A DNA stretch of 28,909 nt from Cochliopodium minus (Eukaryota > Discosea > Himatismenida > Cochliopodiidae), in NCBI GenBank assembly GCA_024220525.1, contig JAMYWO010000242.1, positions 1-28,909 on the forward strand. The letters are read 5' to 3'. This document shows, piece after piece, positions 9,827 through 20,418 of the stretch. The notes beneath the pieces are model-generated. The model made no database searches, had not been told where the DNA came from, and saw only the letters and a program-made list of their open reading frames with translations. A program made the position numbers and the translations under genes. Position 1 is the stretch's first letter. Every line of letters begins with the position of its first letter.

Positions 9827-11753
9827 TTATGCATAATAAATGAGACTCTTTTTCTTTTTGGACTGGACTTCACCAACAGCCTCAACATAGTCTTCATGAG
9901 TCAACTCAGTGTTACCATTACGCAAAGCGATCATACCAGCCTCAACACAAACAGCCTTCAACTGAGCACCATTAAAATCAACAGTAGCACGAGCCAACTC
10001 TTGAAAATTAACATTGGGACTAACGTTCATCTTACGTGAGTGAATTTGCATGATGTTAGCACGAGAAGATTCGTTGGGCAAAGGAAATTCGATTTTACGA
10101 TCGATACGACCGGATCTGAGGAGAGCAGGATCCAAGATATCAACACGATTGGTAGCTGCAATAACCTTGATGTCGTCATTTTGTTGGAAACCATCCAATT
10201 GATTAAGAAGCTCCAACATTGTTCTTTGAACCTTTTTATTGAAAAAAAAAATTGAATATAGTTTAATGAAGAGAATTTATTCTTTATATGGTATTAATAT
10301 TAAGATGTATTAATATGAATATAGTTTAATGAAGAGAATTTATTCTTTATATGGTATTAATATTGAGATGAATATAGTTTGAAGGATATATTTAAATTGT
10401 GATTAAATGTTTATAGATGTTTGCATACCTCTCTATCTCCAGAAACATCACTGTCGAATCTCTTAGTACCGACAGCATCAATTTCGTCGATGAAGATGAT
10501 GGTTGGAGCCTTTTCCTTTGCGAGAGCGAAAGCATCTCTTACAAGCTTAGCTCCATCTCCTATAAACATTTGGACCAATTGAGGACCTGCCAATTTAAGA
10601 AAACATGATTTTGTTTGGGAAGCACAAGCTCTTGCTGCGATGAGAATAGAAAAAAAAAGGATTAGAAAAATGATTCGTAAATTTAAGTGGCAATTTAATG
10701 ATGGAGGTATTATTGATCATAAAAATTAATATCTTACCCAATAAAGTTTTTCCAGTACCAGGAGGACCTAAAGTAAAAAATGTGGTTAGATATGTGAAAA
10801 AATGTTTTGTATATGGGCCTATATATAATGTTAATAGAATGGGGAAATAGATAATGATTTGAAGAATTATTGAAATATCTTTTAAAAAATTTTTACCAAA
10901 TAATAATACGCCCTTTGGTGCTTGAATACCAACTTTTTTAAATCTATCTTTTTGTGTGATTGGAAGAACGACAGCTTCCCATAATTCAGTGATTTGAGTA
11001 TCAAGACCACCAATGTCTTTGAATGTCTCGGTTGGTTTTTCATCGACCTCCATGGCCTTTACTCTTTGATCATATTCTGGTGGCAAGGTATCTAATACGA
11101 GATAACTATCTTTATTTACGCCTATCAAATCACCAGGTCTTAATTTATCTACATCGACCAAACCAACAACAGGAAGAAATACAGTCTATAATAATCAAAA
11201 TGTTACGTTACAAAATGATCAGCAAAATAATAATTATTCAGATCATTATATTATGAAGCTGATATCCTTTGACAGAATTTTACCTGTCTTGTTGATGTTT
11301 TGATTACTGCACATTTTTCTTTTCTTTGAGAATCCAAATCTCTGAATGATCCTTCTTCTGGCTCTTCTTCAAGAGGATCAATGATCTTTTAGTTTTTGAA
11401 AATATATTATAAAGATAAAGGTGCGAATAAAATTGAAAAAAAAAATTTTTGTTGTCAACAATTATATTTAAATAATGTTTTTAAAATGTTATTATTACCT
11501 CAACAATATTTCCCACTAAATATGGGAGTTGTCTATTCATTTTAATTTTTTCTTGATTATCTTTTACTTTCAATTCTTCTTTCTTTATTTCTCCTTTTAA
11601 TCTATTTTCTGTTGATTTCAAATTTCTTATTTCATTTTCCAATACTCTCGTTCTTGATTGTATTTCTTGGACAGATGAATTCAATATTTCTTCTGGCAAA
11701 GATTCTTCTTTGGTATCACCCAATACTTGCTCCAATGTTTTTTGATTGCTCAT
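9827..11753 (-). CDS. RPT5: 26S proteasome regulatory AAA-ATPase subunit 6A (RPT5/PSMC3)
   Basis: Six minus-strand exons (11753-11499, 11385-11284, 11185-10897, 10767-10738, 10634-10429, 10231-9827) join in phase to 428 aa, close to the 439 aa of human PSMC3. The subunit sits in the hexameric ATPase ring of the 19S cap, where it helps unfold and feed substrates to the 20S core. In order there is an N-terminal coiled coil (about 30-75), the OB-fold region with [10 protein letters not shown], and the AAA domain with Walker A GPPGTGKT (216-223), Walker B IIFIDEID with D275-E276, and the arginine-finger region [13 protein letters not shown]. The C-terminus is LIYYA, matching the HbYX-type tail of Rpt5 that docks into the 20S ring. 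Exon 4 is only 30 nt and encodes just the Walker A loop. Confidence 0.95.
10254..10380. repeat. Intronic tandem duplication (about 63 bp)
   Basis: Within the last RPT5 intron, the unit starting gaatatagtttaatgaagag occurs at 10254-10316 and, nearly identical, at 10317-10369. A third truncated start (gaatatagttt) lies at 10370-10380. The near identity suggests a recent duplication. Confidence 0.88.
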
Positions 11754-11828
11754 AATATTTCTTCAATTGATTTTTTTTATTTTATTTTATAATGCAACAG
11801 CAAAAAATAACACCCAAATATTTTTTGA

Positions 11829-13119
11829 AAGAATATATGCAACAACAAAAATGAAGCAAAATATAATGGATATTTAATACATTTGATTGACAAACCTAAG
11901 ATTATTCAATGCAAAATAACTTATTCAAATAATAAAAAAAAAAGTGTTATTTTGGAACACTCTTGTCTATTAGATAGATATCAGATTCATCCCAACTGGT
12001 TATTTGACAATTTCCTCATTCCTTCCTTGATGTATTTATTATTCGATATATTCTGGGAGAAAAGAGAAGATAGGGTTCTTTTGAACAAATATTGGATCTG
12101 TTTCTTCTTATATGCAGTCTCTTATATCTTATTCATTGTAAAATAATTTCATCATAATCGATTTATGGACTTTGAAATAGGATATAATCAAAATTAATAC
12201 ATTTCAAAACAATCACATTATAACAAAAAATCATTCATCTCTATATTGGATATATAACTTACAATTTACAATTAATATTGATACTTTATCGATCATTTTT
12301 ACTAACAAATTTTCAATATAAAAATATAAATTTATGCTGATATGTCAATTATAAAAAATATTTAGATTTATTTTTTAACACAAATGATATAATTATGATA
12401 GAGATAATGAAATTGGAAGAGAACTTCTTAAATTTAATTTCAAAAAAAAAAAAAAATTATGATTATTTAATATTCTTTTTATCTAAATGGAAATCCAAAG
12501 GCATTAGAAATAACACTGACATACTTAGGATACAACAGCTACAAAAACGCAGGATCTCTTTTAATAACTAAGAGTTTGTATTTAACACTCAGCGTCTCAA
12601 TGATATTCCTCTCCAAAATCTTCTTCGAGGATTTTGAGGTTAAAGACGTAATGAAGTTCAGCTTTTTGGCTCAGATCTTCACTTTGCGCATCAAAAGAAA
12701 ACACTCCGCTAAGAGATTTCGCTTCAAGGTAAAGTTCTTCTTCTTTTTGGCTATCTATGTTGTCTACGGTAAAAAATAAAATATATATCATTTTTATTTT
12801 TATTTTTTGATGTTTTTATTTTTTATTTTTTTTTGATTATTTTTTTTTTGATTATTTTTTTTGATTATTTTTTTGATTAATTTTTTAAACATCTTTTTTT
12901 TTGTTAAATTTTTTTTTTTAAATTTTTTATTTATTTATTTCATTTTTTAATTTTTTTTTAATTTTCTTGATTTTATTTTATTATTTTTTTTTTTTTTTAC
13001 TATTTGAAAAGGTTTTTTGATTAATAACTTCATGATAAACTCCATTTTGTACCTTTCCGACGAACCTTTCATCTCTTTCGACTCTAAAATCAACAGTGCC
13101 AGCGCGACTTGGGTTTTAG
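11829..13119 (+). CDS. Putative multi-pass membrane protein, fragmentary
   Basis: Three coding-like segments join in phase: about 11829 (or ATG 12030) to 12137, 12501-12768 and 13012-13119. They are rich in hydrophobic runs, such as IPSLMYLLFDIFW, YWICFFLYAVSYILFI, YLTLSVSMIFLSKIFF, KFFFFLAIYVVYG and NNFMINSILYL, so at least four or five membrane segments are likely. I do not recognise the family. The 5' end is unclear. The open frame from 11829 has no ATG before 12030. An ATG at 11792, only 38 bases from the RPT5 start, opens a short frame that ends at AAATGA and would join the main frame only by a +1 shift. The 363-nt first intron holds no recognisable exon. The third exon ends in a good donor (GTAAAA at 13120), but the contig ends at 13269, so the 3' part is missing. 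Confidence 0.45.
12826..12890. repeat. T-run/GATTA microsatellite
   Basis: About four copies of a T-run followed by GATTA lie within the intron between 12769 and 13011. They form part of a longer T-rich tract to about 13000. Confidence 0.8.
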
Positions 13120-13165
13120 GTAAAAAATAATTTTAAAAAATAATTCAATATGATCATTGATAAAA

Positions 13166-13269
13166 TTAAAATTAAAATAAATTAAAATAAATTTAAATTA
13201 AAATAAATTAAAATAAATTAAAATAAATTAAAATAAATTAAAATAAATTAAAATAAATTAAAATAAATT
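13166..13269. repeat. 10-bp tandem repeat (AAATAAATTA)n at a contig end
   Basis: About ten near-identical copies of the decamer aaataaatta run to the gap at 13270. The assembly probably broke because reads could not span this array. Confidence 0.93.
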
Positions 13270-13270
13270 N
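13270..13270. other. Assembly gap (single n)
   Basis: A single ambiguous base sits where a tandem repeat ends and an unrelated open reading frame begins. The membrane-protein gene is left unfinished, so this is a scaffold join of unknown length. Confidence 0.85.
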
Positions 13271-14745
13271 ATGATAGAATTAATGATCCTCCTCCACCAT
13301 CTGAGAAGAAATTACATTCAAATCAAGATGAAATTAAAAAGAAAGAGAAGGATAAAAAAGAGGATGGGATTGTTGAGAAGATCTCTATATTTCAAAATCA
13401 AAATCTAAATGATGATAAAGAGAAAGAAGATTCTAAAGTCATTCCAAGAAAAGAAGCTTGTGAAGTCATTCCTAAAAAAGATTCTCCACTTGAACAAAAA
13501 GATGCCAAGAATTCAAATTTGGAGAAAACATTGATTCAAAATGAAAAGAAAGAGGATGAATCTGATCAAAAGAGAGAAGAATCAAAATTGAAAATAAAAA
13601 TAAAGATATTGGAGATGAGGGAAGATCATAGTGGGATAGAATTTAGGTTGATCGAAAAGAATTCAAATTTCAGTGAAGATTTCAATTTTGAATTCAAGAA
13701 TAAAGAATCGATTTATACTGAAGAAAGAATAATCGAAGAATTGAATTTCATAGAAAAGAAAGGAACTGATAAACTGATTTGCTTCAAAGAATTTCTTGAA
13801 GAATATCCTGTGCTAAAAAGAGAAGAAGAAATCGTTTTGAGATTTTATGAAATTGCACATATTCTTGGAGATCAAAATGCAATCAAGAAAATACAAGAAT
13901 TTCTCCAACAAAATATGGTGAAAAAAGAAATTGAAATCGTTCCAAACAAAATTCACATCATTTCTTTCCAAAAAAATTTGATTGACGAAAACAAAATAAA
14001 CGAAATGATTTTACTTTTTGAGAGTTTGAGAAAAGGAATGAACTCCAATAATTTGTTAGCGTTATCAAAACATTTTGAAAAAGGAGAAGTATTTGAAAAA
14101 GATGAAGTTTTGTCGAAAATTTTTTTTGGATATTATTCTCAAGTTGAGAAAGGAGATTTTGAAAATTCTTCCTTGAACATCAAAATCAAAAATGTGATAT
14201 TTTTTGAAAATGAAAAGGAGGATCTTTTTGAAACTGAAAATAAGATAACAAACCCAGGTTTTTCTCCACTGATTTCACTTTATAATTCTCTTGAAACAAG
14301 AAATGAAAATGAAGAAGAATTGTTGGGTTCAATTATTTTAAATGAAGAAAATAAAATTCTAAAAGGAAATAATCAAAATAATTTGAATGATGGTAATATT
14401 GAAGTCAAAATTTTAAAATCAATAATGAAAAACAATATGAACTCAAATAAAAAAGTTCCCAAAAATATAAACCTTGATAGTTCACAATATAGAATTGATG
14501 TTTTTGAAATTTTTGAAAGTAAATTTGAAATAGAAGAAGAATTTGAAGCAAAAATCAACAAGTCTTTGGACAAATATCAAAATACAAATATCAATAATTT
14601 GTTGGATGCTGTTGAAAAGGCAAGAAGTGGAGCAATATTTGAATTGGCGACTATTTTTGAAAGAGGAAGTCATGTTTTATTGGATTTGGGAATTGCATTT
14701 CGTTTGTATGAAATTTCTTATATTCTTGGAAACAAAAATTCTTTG
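13271..14745 (+). CDS. Sel1-repeat protein fragment, open at both ends
   Basis: This gap-bounded contig is one continuous open frame of about 491 codons, running from the gap at 13270 to the gap at 14746. The first in-frame ATG of note is at 13615, so the start is unknown. The first 130 residues are Lys/Glu-rich low complexity. Sel1-like units follow: LALSKHFEKGEVFEKDE (about 14058-14108) and FELATIFERGSHVLLD then IAFRLYEISYILGNKNSL (about 14638-14745). The last matches AFHLYQISFTLGNKHAF of the gene at 1-1743 almost position by position, and LFESLRKGMNSNNLLAL parallels LFHNLRRNLNEGYLFEL there, so the two are paralogues. The insert between the repeats is Asn/Glu-rich. The protein is likely a scaffold. 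Its placement in this scaffold is not proven. Confidence 0.7.
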
Positions 14746-14746
14746 T
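14746..14746. other. Assembly gap (single n)
   Basis: An ambiguous base interrupts the Sel1 frame. Sequence to its right does not continue the Sel1 domain and quickly reaches a stop. Confidence 0.85.
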
Positions 14747-14932
14747 NAAACAAAGCAAAATGAAAACGTATTTCTTGAAATGTGATGAGAAATATGTTGG
14801 ATCAAATATTTTTTGAATTGAAAGAACATCTATAGAAAAACATTGAATATGTGTTTAATTACATTTCTTAAAATCAATTTAGGATCTGCTCCATCATCAT
14901 ACAGGAATGTTCGATCATATCAAAAATCTAAA

Positions 14933-15748
14933 TCAAATAGAAACCTTCTTGACATCCTTTGTAGAAATCTTCTGGAATCTCAAAATGTAAAGAGATTCAT
15001 TCTTGGCACGTCTCTTGACAACAACAGAACCAACCAAGCCATACAAACGAGACAACCTCTCAATGATTTCTAAGGGTTGGTTTTGTTCGACAGCAACAAG
15101 ATAAAAAAGACCTCCTTCGTTTAAGAAAAGGGATATTTGTGGAAGCAGCTTGTTTGTCACTTGCATCCCGTCGATCCCTCCTGCCCAAGAATAATAGATC
15201 AGTTTGTCTTCTCCGCATTCTTCGAGCTCTTCTTCGGTGGTGGGTACGTAGGGGGCGTTGAAGAGGATGATGTCCACCTTATTTTTCATTTGATCGGAGA
15301 AACTATTCATCAAATCACAATTTATAACATCCAAATAGCCTTTCAAAGTTGAAAATATTTTAATAATCAATAATTCTTTCAAAATATCATATTGCATAAT
15401 ATATCTGTTGAACATATTTAATTTACCTTTCTTTGAATTCAATTTATGATTAATTTTGAATGTATCTCTTGTTGTGGGTAGAGCATAGGGATTTATATCA
15501 GTGGCCATATAATAAATATTTCTATCCAATAATAAAGAAAGAAATGTGGTTACACATCCTGATGCACTTCCAATTTCCAAACAAATTTGGGGATTGTTTT
15601 TAATGATCAATTCCCTGTCCAATTCCAAAGCATCTAAAAGAAGAAAGGTATCTTCTCTTGGTTCATAAATTTTATCATAAGTTTCAAAAGTGATATGATC
15701 AAGATTGGGTGTTGGAAATTTAATCTTCCTTTCAACAAGCTCATCCAT
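14933..15748 (-). CDS. HemK/Mtq2-type N5-glutamine methyltransferase (N6AMT1-like)
   Basis: Two minus-strand exons (15748-15427 and 15339-14933) encode 242 aa. The family methylates the glutamine of the GGQ motif in release factor eRF1, using S-adenosylmethionine, in the cytosol. YEPREDTFLLLDAL matches the conserved N-terminal block; CLEIGSASG is motif I; MATDINP carries the SAM-ribose acidic residue; FNAPYVPT is the catalytic (N/D)PPY block; and YSWAGGIDGM is a typical downstream block. Two Ala replacements stand out: GSASG for the usual GSGSG, and N135-A-P-Y138 for NPPY. The 87-nt intron (15426-15340) is a multiple of three without a stop, so an unspliced form would be 271 aa. I place it as an intron because the insert interrupts a conserved region and has GTAAAT and AAAG ends. 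The ATG at 15748 was chosen over an upstream GTG. Confidence 0.85.
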   Translation of the reverse strand: MDELVERKIKFPTPNLDHITFETYDKIYEPREDTFLLLDALELDRELIIKNNPQICLEIGSASGCVTTFLSLLLDRNIYYMATDINPYALPTTRDTFKINHKLNSKKGKLNMFNRYIMQYDILKELLIIKIFSTLKGYLDVINCDLMNSFSDQMKNKVDIILFNAPYVPTTEEELEECGEDKLIYYSWAGGIDGMQVTNKLLPQISLFLNEGGLFYLVAVEQNQPLEIIERLSRLYGLVGSVVVKRRAKNESLYILRFQKISTKDVKKVSI

Positions 15749-15870
15749 TTTTTTATCTTTTTCCAAAAAATTTCTCACAAGTTTTTCTTTGAAATAGTAT
15801 AAAAAAAAAATAGAATATTGTTAATTCTTGATAAGTTTATTCAAATAGTTAAATTTAAGCTGTTGGGGTT

Positions 15871-17233
15871 TTAAAGGTACTTGACAAGCCACCTGTTGGT
15901 CTCTTCAAGTGCTTTTTCGGCTTGTTCTTTTACAAAAGGGTCGTTGTAATCACCTAGTTCAAAAAAAAATAAATTAATTTTTGTAATGCAATAAAAAATA
16001 AAATACCTCTGTTTGCGAAACCATGTTGAACTTTTTCATACCAAGAGAAATGTGCTAGATAAAAATGAGTAGAAAAATTGAATAAATTAAAAAAGGAAAA
16101 AAAAAGTATAAATATTTTTACTAATCACATCACTGTCTTTCAAACCTTCTTTGGTTTGATTAATAGTTTCTTGGGAGACATGTTTATCTATTTCACTATT
16201 TAAAAATTGGAAAATTATTTTGTTTTTAAATTCTAAGAAAATTTTCAAAAATAAAAATCAATAACCTGCAAATGTAGAGGCACGGGCCTTTCATCAACTT
16301 TGCAGATTCAGCAGAAACCAACCCACCATGTATAGAAACACCTGCTTTGACGTATCCTTTTTGGAGAGATTGTACAACAACAGCTTTTAAAAAAGTTTTA
16401 AACTATAATTTTTTTTCAAAAAAAATTTCAATAAAATAAATTTACCTCCACCCCAACAGAATCCTGTAATTATATTAGATTATTAAAATAATTAATTTTA
16501 TCAACTGAAAAAAAATATTTATTCTTTTTTAAACCAATAATTCCGACTCTGGTGTACCCTTGTTTGCTTAACCAATCTACAACTCTTTTCACATCATCCA
16601 AAACTTCAGGGAATTTGGTGCTTCTCCAAGGTTGAACCCAACTTTGATTTAAAAAAAATATAAGAAATGAAAAAATTAAAAAATAAAAAAATTACTTCAT
16701 GAATCCTTCTCCCTAAAAAAATTAAAAAGAAATTGACAAACAAAACAAAAAGCAATTACACCAACTTCTCCTCTTTCTGAGGACCAGTGATTTCCATGGT
16801 AGAAATCTAGAAAATTTAAATATTATTTACTAAAAAAAAGATTTTTCAATTTAACCTGGTGTTACTGCAAAGTGTCCACATCTATTAATAAAATAAATTT
16901 AATTATTTTAAAATAATTTTGGAACATAAAAAATTATTACGAAGCTAAAAAGTCTCCTCTCAATTTTGTATTTGGGATACCAAATCCCCATATATCCTTT
17001 TAAATAGACCAAAATTATTTCTTTATATATCGAGATATTTATTTTACATGCACAACTATAACAGCGGTCTCTGTCTTTGTTGTTGGCTCAGATATGTAAA
17101 TGTCCAAATCATCTATTTTCAAGTCCTTTCCAGTTAGGGTTTGAGTATGAATACTTCCGAGATCTTGTTTGGGGATAATTAGAAATCCAAAATAAAATTC
17201 ATATAAAGATTTCGTTACCACTTTAAAATCCAT
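15871..17233 (-). CDS. Dienelactone hydrolase family protein
   Basis: Eleven minus-strand exons (17233-17048, 16996-16941, 16881-16856, 16806-16760, 16712-16696, 16641-16535, 16463-16446, 16383-16266, 16195-16122, 16054-16007, 15953-15871) join in phase to 259 aa, the usual length for this alpha/beta hydrolase family. Landmarks are TETAVIVVHDIWGFGIPNT, VRRV-like helix KRVVDWLSKQGYTRVGIIGF, the nucleophile Cys149 in GFCWGG, SIHGG, a probable catalytic Asp195 in CSEIDKHVS, and His227 in VQHGFANR, completing a Cys-Asp-His triad. Family members cleave dienelactones or other lactone esters, but the physiological substrate here is unknown. No targeting sequence is obvious, so it is probably cytosolic. 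Three exons are very small (26, 17 and 18 nt), and the 18-nt one carries the nucleophile. Donor choice before the 17-nt exon was fixed by phase and by the string GEGFM. Confidence 0.9.
16446..16463 (-). other. 18-nt microexon with the hydrolase nucleophile
   Basis: GATTCTGTTGGGGTGGAG on the minus strand is bounded by attacag and gtaaatt. It encodes most of GFCWGG, including nucleophile Cys149. Confidence 0.87.
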
Positions 17234-17446
17234 ACATAATTAAAAAAAGGAGGAGATGATATAATGAAAAGCTAACCAAGGTTTTTCCATCAGAATTGAA
17301 GAAAAGAGTAGTAAATCAATTTTTTTTTTTCAATATTTATTTCACCCGACACTATATTCATAAAACAAATGATTGCGAAAAATTGGCGAAATTTAAATAA
17401 GAGATCGTTATAAATAATTTTATGCAAAATTTTAATTAATTTTTTT

Positions 17447-20075
17447 TCAAAGTGAAGATTTTCCCCAGTTCTTGCCGCATTTGCGGTTGAATCTTCCAAG
17501 GGCCCAAATGGGGAAGATGTTCTTATAACCAGAGTAAGAAATGGCACAATTTGCATTGAAAACACCTTTGATATCTTTTCAAACAAATGATTATAATGAT
17601 TTGAACAGAATTAAAAAATTAAAATAAAAACAATAAATAAACCTTCTTGGGTCCAATCTCCATTCTTTTCTTGAGAATTCATGATAAACTCAACAGCGAG
17701 CTTGATGGGTTTAATATCAACAAGATGGTAGTTAGCCTTGAGGAGAGACAAGACAGCCCAAGAGGTGTTGACAACTTGAGACTTTTCGTTTTGGCACCAT
17801 TCCTTTTTGACACAAGACTGAAAAGTTTCCCCCCATCCTCCGTCCTTGCTTTGTCTTTCGAGAAGAAATTTGACAGCCTTTTGAACTTGTTCAGAGTTTT
17901 TGTAGTCCATGTCAAATTCACTGAGAGCTTCAATACCAAACCTACAAAAAAATTTTTAAAAGTTTAAAATTTTCTTTGAAAAAATTTTTTTTTTTACCAT
18001 ATGGCATAAGTGAAACATACGGCCCAACTTCCTAACCAACTTCCATCGATTCTTTGTACTTTCAAAACGAAATCCAAACCTTTTTGCATGGAATCCTTCA
18101 CTTCTTGGGTTCTATGGTGAGGATAAAATCTTTTGAAGATACTCAAAGCCTGGATACAAGCACTCGTACATTCAACATAACTATAATCAACCATGATACC
18201 ATAAAAAACCTCTGCAGGGTTCAAAAGTTCTACCCAATCAGGTCCTTAATAAAAAGAAAAAAAGGAGAATTGTTTTTTAAAAAGATTTTTGTAATGTTAA
18301 ACTTATCAAATACCTCTTTTAAGTTCATAGGTTGCCCAACCACCATCTTTGTTTTGGAGAGAAAGGATGACATTGATAGCATCGAAATAACGTTGATCAG
18401 AAAGAGGTTCGACAAACTTGCAGTGTTTTTTGAGTTGAAGAGATGCCTTAAGACCTTCACTAGTACAATCAGAAATAGGCCATCCATGATCTCTTGTAGA
18501 AAAAGGCCAGGCTCCTTTTGAAATGTGTCTGTAGTATTTTTCTTGATCTTGGACATCTTCCAACACTTGGGAACAATCAATAAACTCTGCTGCTTTAGAC
18601 AAAGGCTCTTTGAATTCATCGCACAAACCAGTCTCAATCATAGCTTGTACACTAAAAGCAGTATCCCATAATTGTGAGCCATTATAACCTTGCATCTTCA
18701 TACCGTCGGAAGAAATCCACAAATAGTCGTTAACTCTCTCTTGGTGCTTTTTGAAGTTTTCACTTTCAGGTCCCTCCTCCCAGAAAATAGACAACATGTT
18801 TATTGCTTTGTTCACTGGACCAATGTCGATGTGTTTAGTGTTGATGTCTTCTTGTCTGATGTGGTCAATGCACATTGACAATGCCTTTTCTCTTATCCAC
18901 TTGCTGTGAAAGGATTCATAAAAGTTTACAATGGCTGCACAGAGAAAAATAGAAGATTAAATTATAAAAGATTTTGTGATAAATGTTCTCTATTTATTTT
19001 TACAAAAAGTAATCTTGTTGAGAGTAGATGCAGGAGTATAAATATCAAGGGATGAAACATATCCTTTCAAGGAACTCCAGTTGATTTGATCATAAGATTC
19101 GTTGTAGATCTCTTCTCTTAAAGCCAAGATGAGGGGAGTGGGCTCGGGTCTTGCTTTCTTTCCATAAATGTAGCCCATAGGAAGATAAACTACTCTGCAA
19201 TGGCACCACCATCTACCAGGATGCATTGGCAACCAATTTGGGAGCAACCACAGTTCTGGTGGAACTGCATTCATTCCTTCCCATTCGTATACTCCAAGTG
19301 CACATAGCCAAAATTTGCCCCATGATGGAATTCCTTTTGCTCCATCATTGTTCAAAAGAAATTCTCTTGCCTTAATTATTCTTGAATCATCTCTATCCAA
19401 ACCCAATAATCTCAATGTCACATAATTCATCGTTGTACCAAAGATAGTGGATTTATCTTCCAAATGCAATCCCCATCCTCCATCATCATGTTGTATATTG
19501 GTGAGATATCTAATCATCTCCAATTTCTGAGCTTCTTCTAAGGGAGTTTTGGTAATATAACAAGTAAAAACCAAACCTGGAAGGAGAAAAAGAGGTCCAC
19601 CATAATCATTAGCCCAATGTCCATCTTGAAACATTGAATCAAATATTATATATTCCTATATTTGGTTTAATATATTAAAATCTTCATACCTTCAGTTTGA
19701 ATTTTTGAATAAAAATTCATAGCATTTCTTGCACTTTCTAATGGTGTTGTGGGTGTTTGCAATGGTGGACATTCTTCGCTCTAAAATGGATTTTTATAAT
19801 TCAAAGTTTATTAGGAAATCTCCTCTAATTAATTATTTTAAAGGAAGATGATTTTACAATATCCAATCCAAGAAAATATTTTTCGCACACTCTTTGTAAT
19901 CTTTCCGCATTTGAAGATACATATTTCCATACTTGTCTTCCCTTGTCAACTTCCAATCTCCAGTTGGTCAAATCAGTTTTTTCTTTGCATTCTTTTGGCT
20001 TTTGAATCTATATTGATTTTAAAGAATTAAAATTCATTTTCATAAATTTGATCTTTTTACCCATTGAGTGTACAT
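17447..20075 (-). CDS. CAS1: Cycloartenol synthase (oxidosqualene cyclase)
   Basis: Eight minus-strand exons (20075-20061, 20007-19858, 19780-19690, 19624-19004, 18934-18314, 18244-17998, 17941-17643, 17565-17447) join in phase to 720 aa, within the normal range of oxidosqualene cyclases. The enzyme folds 2,3-oxidosqualene into the first sterol ring system and is monotopic on the ER. The start is [19 protein letters not shown]-like; QW repeats are present ([39 protein letters not shown]). The acid is D448 in DCTSEG. Product-deciding residues match plant cycloartenol synthase: Tyr376 in QGYNGSQ (Arabidopsis Y410), His442 and Ile446 in HGWPISD (H477, I481), whereas lanosterol synthases differ here and have Val for Ile. 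The C-terminal block [13 protein letters not shown] is intact. The first coding exon is only 15 nt. The gene is divergent from MDH. Confidence 0.95.
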
Positions 20076-20418
20076 TGTTGTTTCCCTTTTTTTATTTTTG
20101 ATCTTATAAATTTTAAAAATGTAAAAATATTCGTTTTTTTATTTGGGATTTTTGTATATTGAAGAGATATTCCTTTGAAATTTGAATATTTTGGAGGATA
20201 TTGTTTGATTTAGAGGATGTTTGCTCGAGTTCAAAATTGAAATTAAATTTTAGACTTGATTATTTCATATTGGCCAAATTTAAAAAATACAACTTTATTA
20301 GATTGTATCTCCTTACTTTTTAAGAGAAATTTATGTGTAAAAGAACATATAAATTATATTTGTGTTGATTAATATAAAAATAAAAAAAATTTGAAGAAGA
20401 ATCTGGAATTATATTGAA
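20076..20418. promoter_or_regulatory. Divergent intergenic region between CAS and MDH
   Basis: These 343 bases separate two start codons pointing away from each other, so both promoters should lie here. The sequence is AT-rich, with T-runs near the CAS start and tataaatt at about 20349-20356 some 65 bases before the MDH ATG, a possible TATA-like element. I see no open frame or other element. Confidence 0.5.

Noticed and set aside
11023-11256. Plus-strand open frame across RPT5 exon 3
   Set aside because: It is antisense to a conserved proteasome exon, and its translation has no family features.
12138-12500. An extra exon in the first intron of the membrane-protein gene, for example around 12390-12440
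   Set aside because: An acceptor (TTTAG near 12365) exists, but the following sequence meets stops and has no GT donor before the next exon.
14850-14985. A plus-strand frame (DLLHHHTGMFDHIKNLNQIE...) after a TAG at 14880, as the end of another gene
   Set aside because: It overlaps the well-supported HemK coding region antisense, has no donor upstream that joins in frame, and lies just after a gap. It is probably chance, or at best an unprovable last exon.
15340-15426. Treating the in-frame 87 nt of the HemK gene as coding
   Set aside because: It has GTAAAT and AAAG ends, is AT-rich, and interrupts a block conserved in the family, so an intron fits better.
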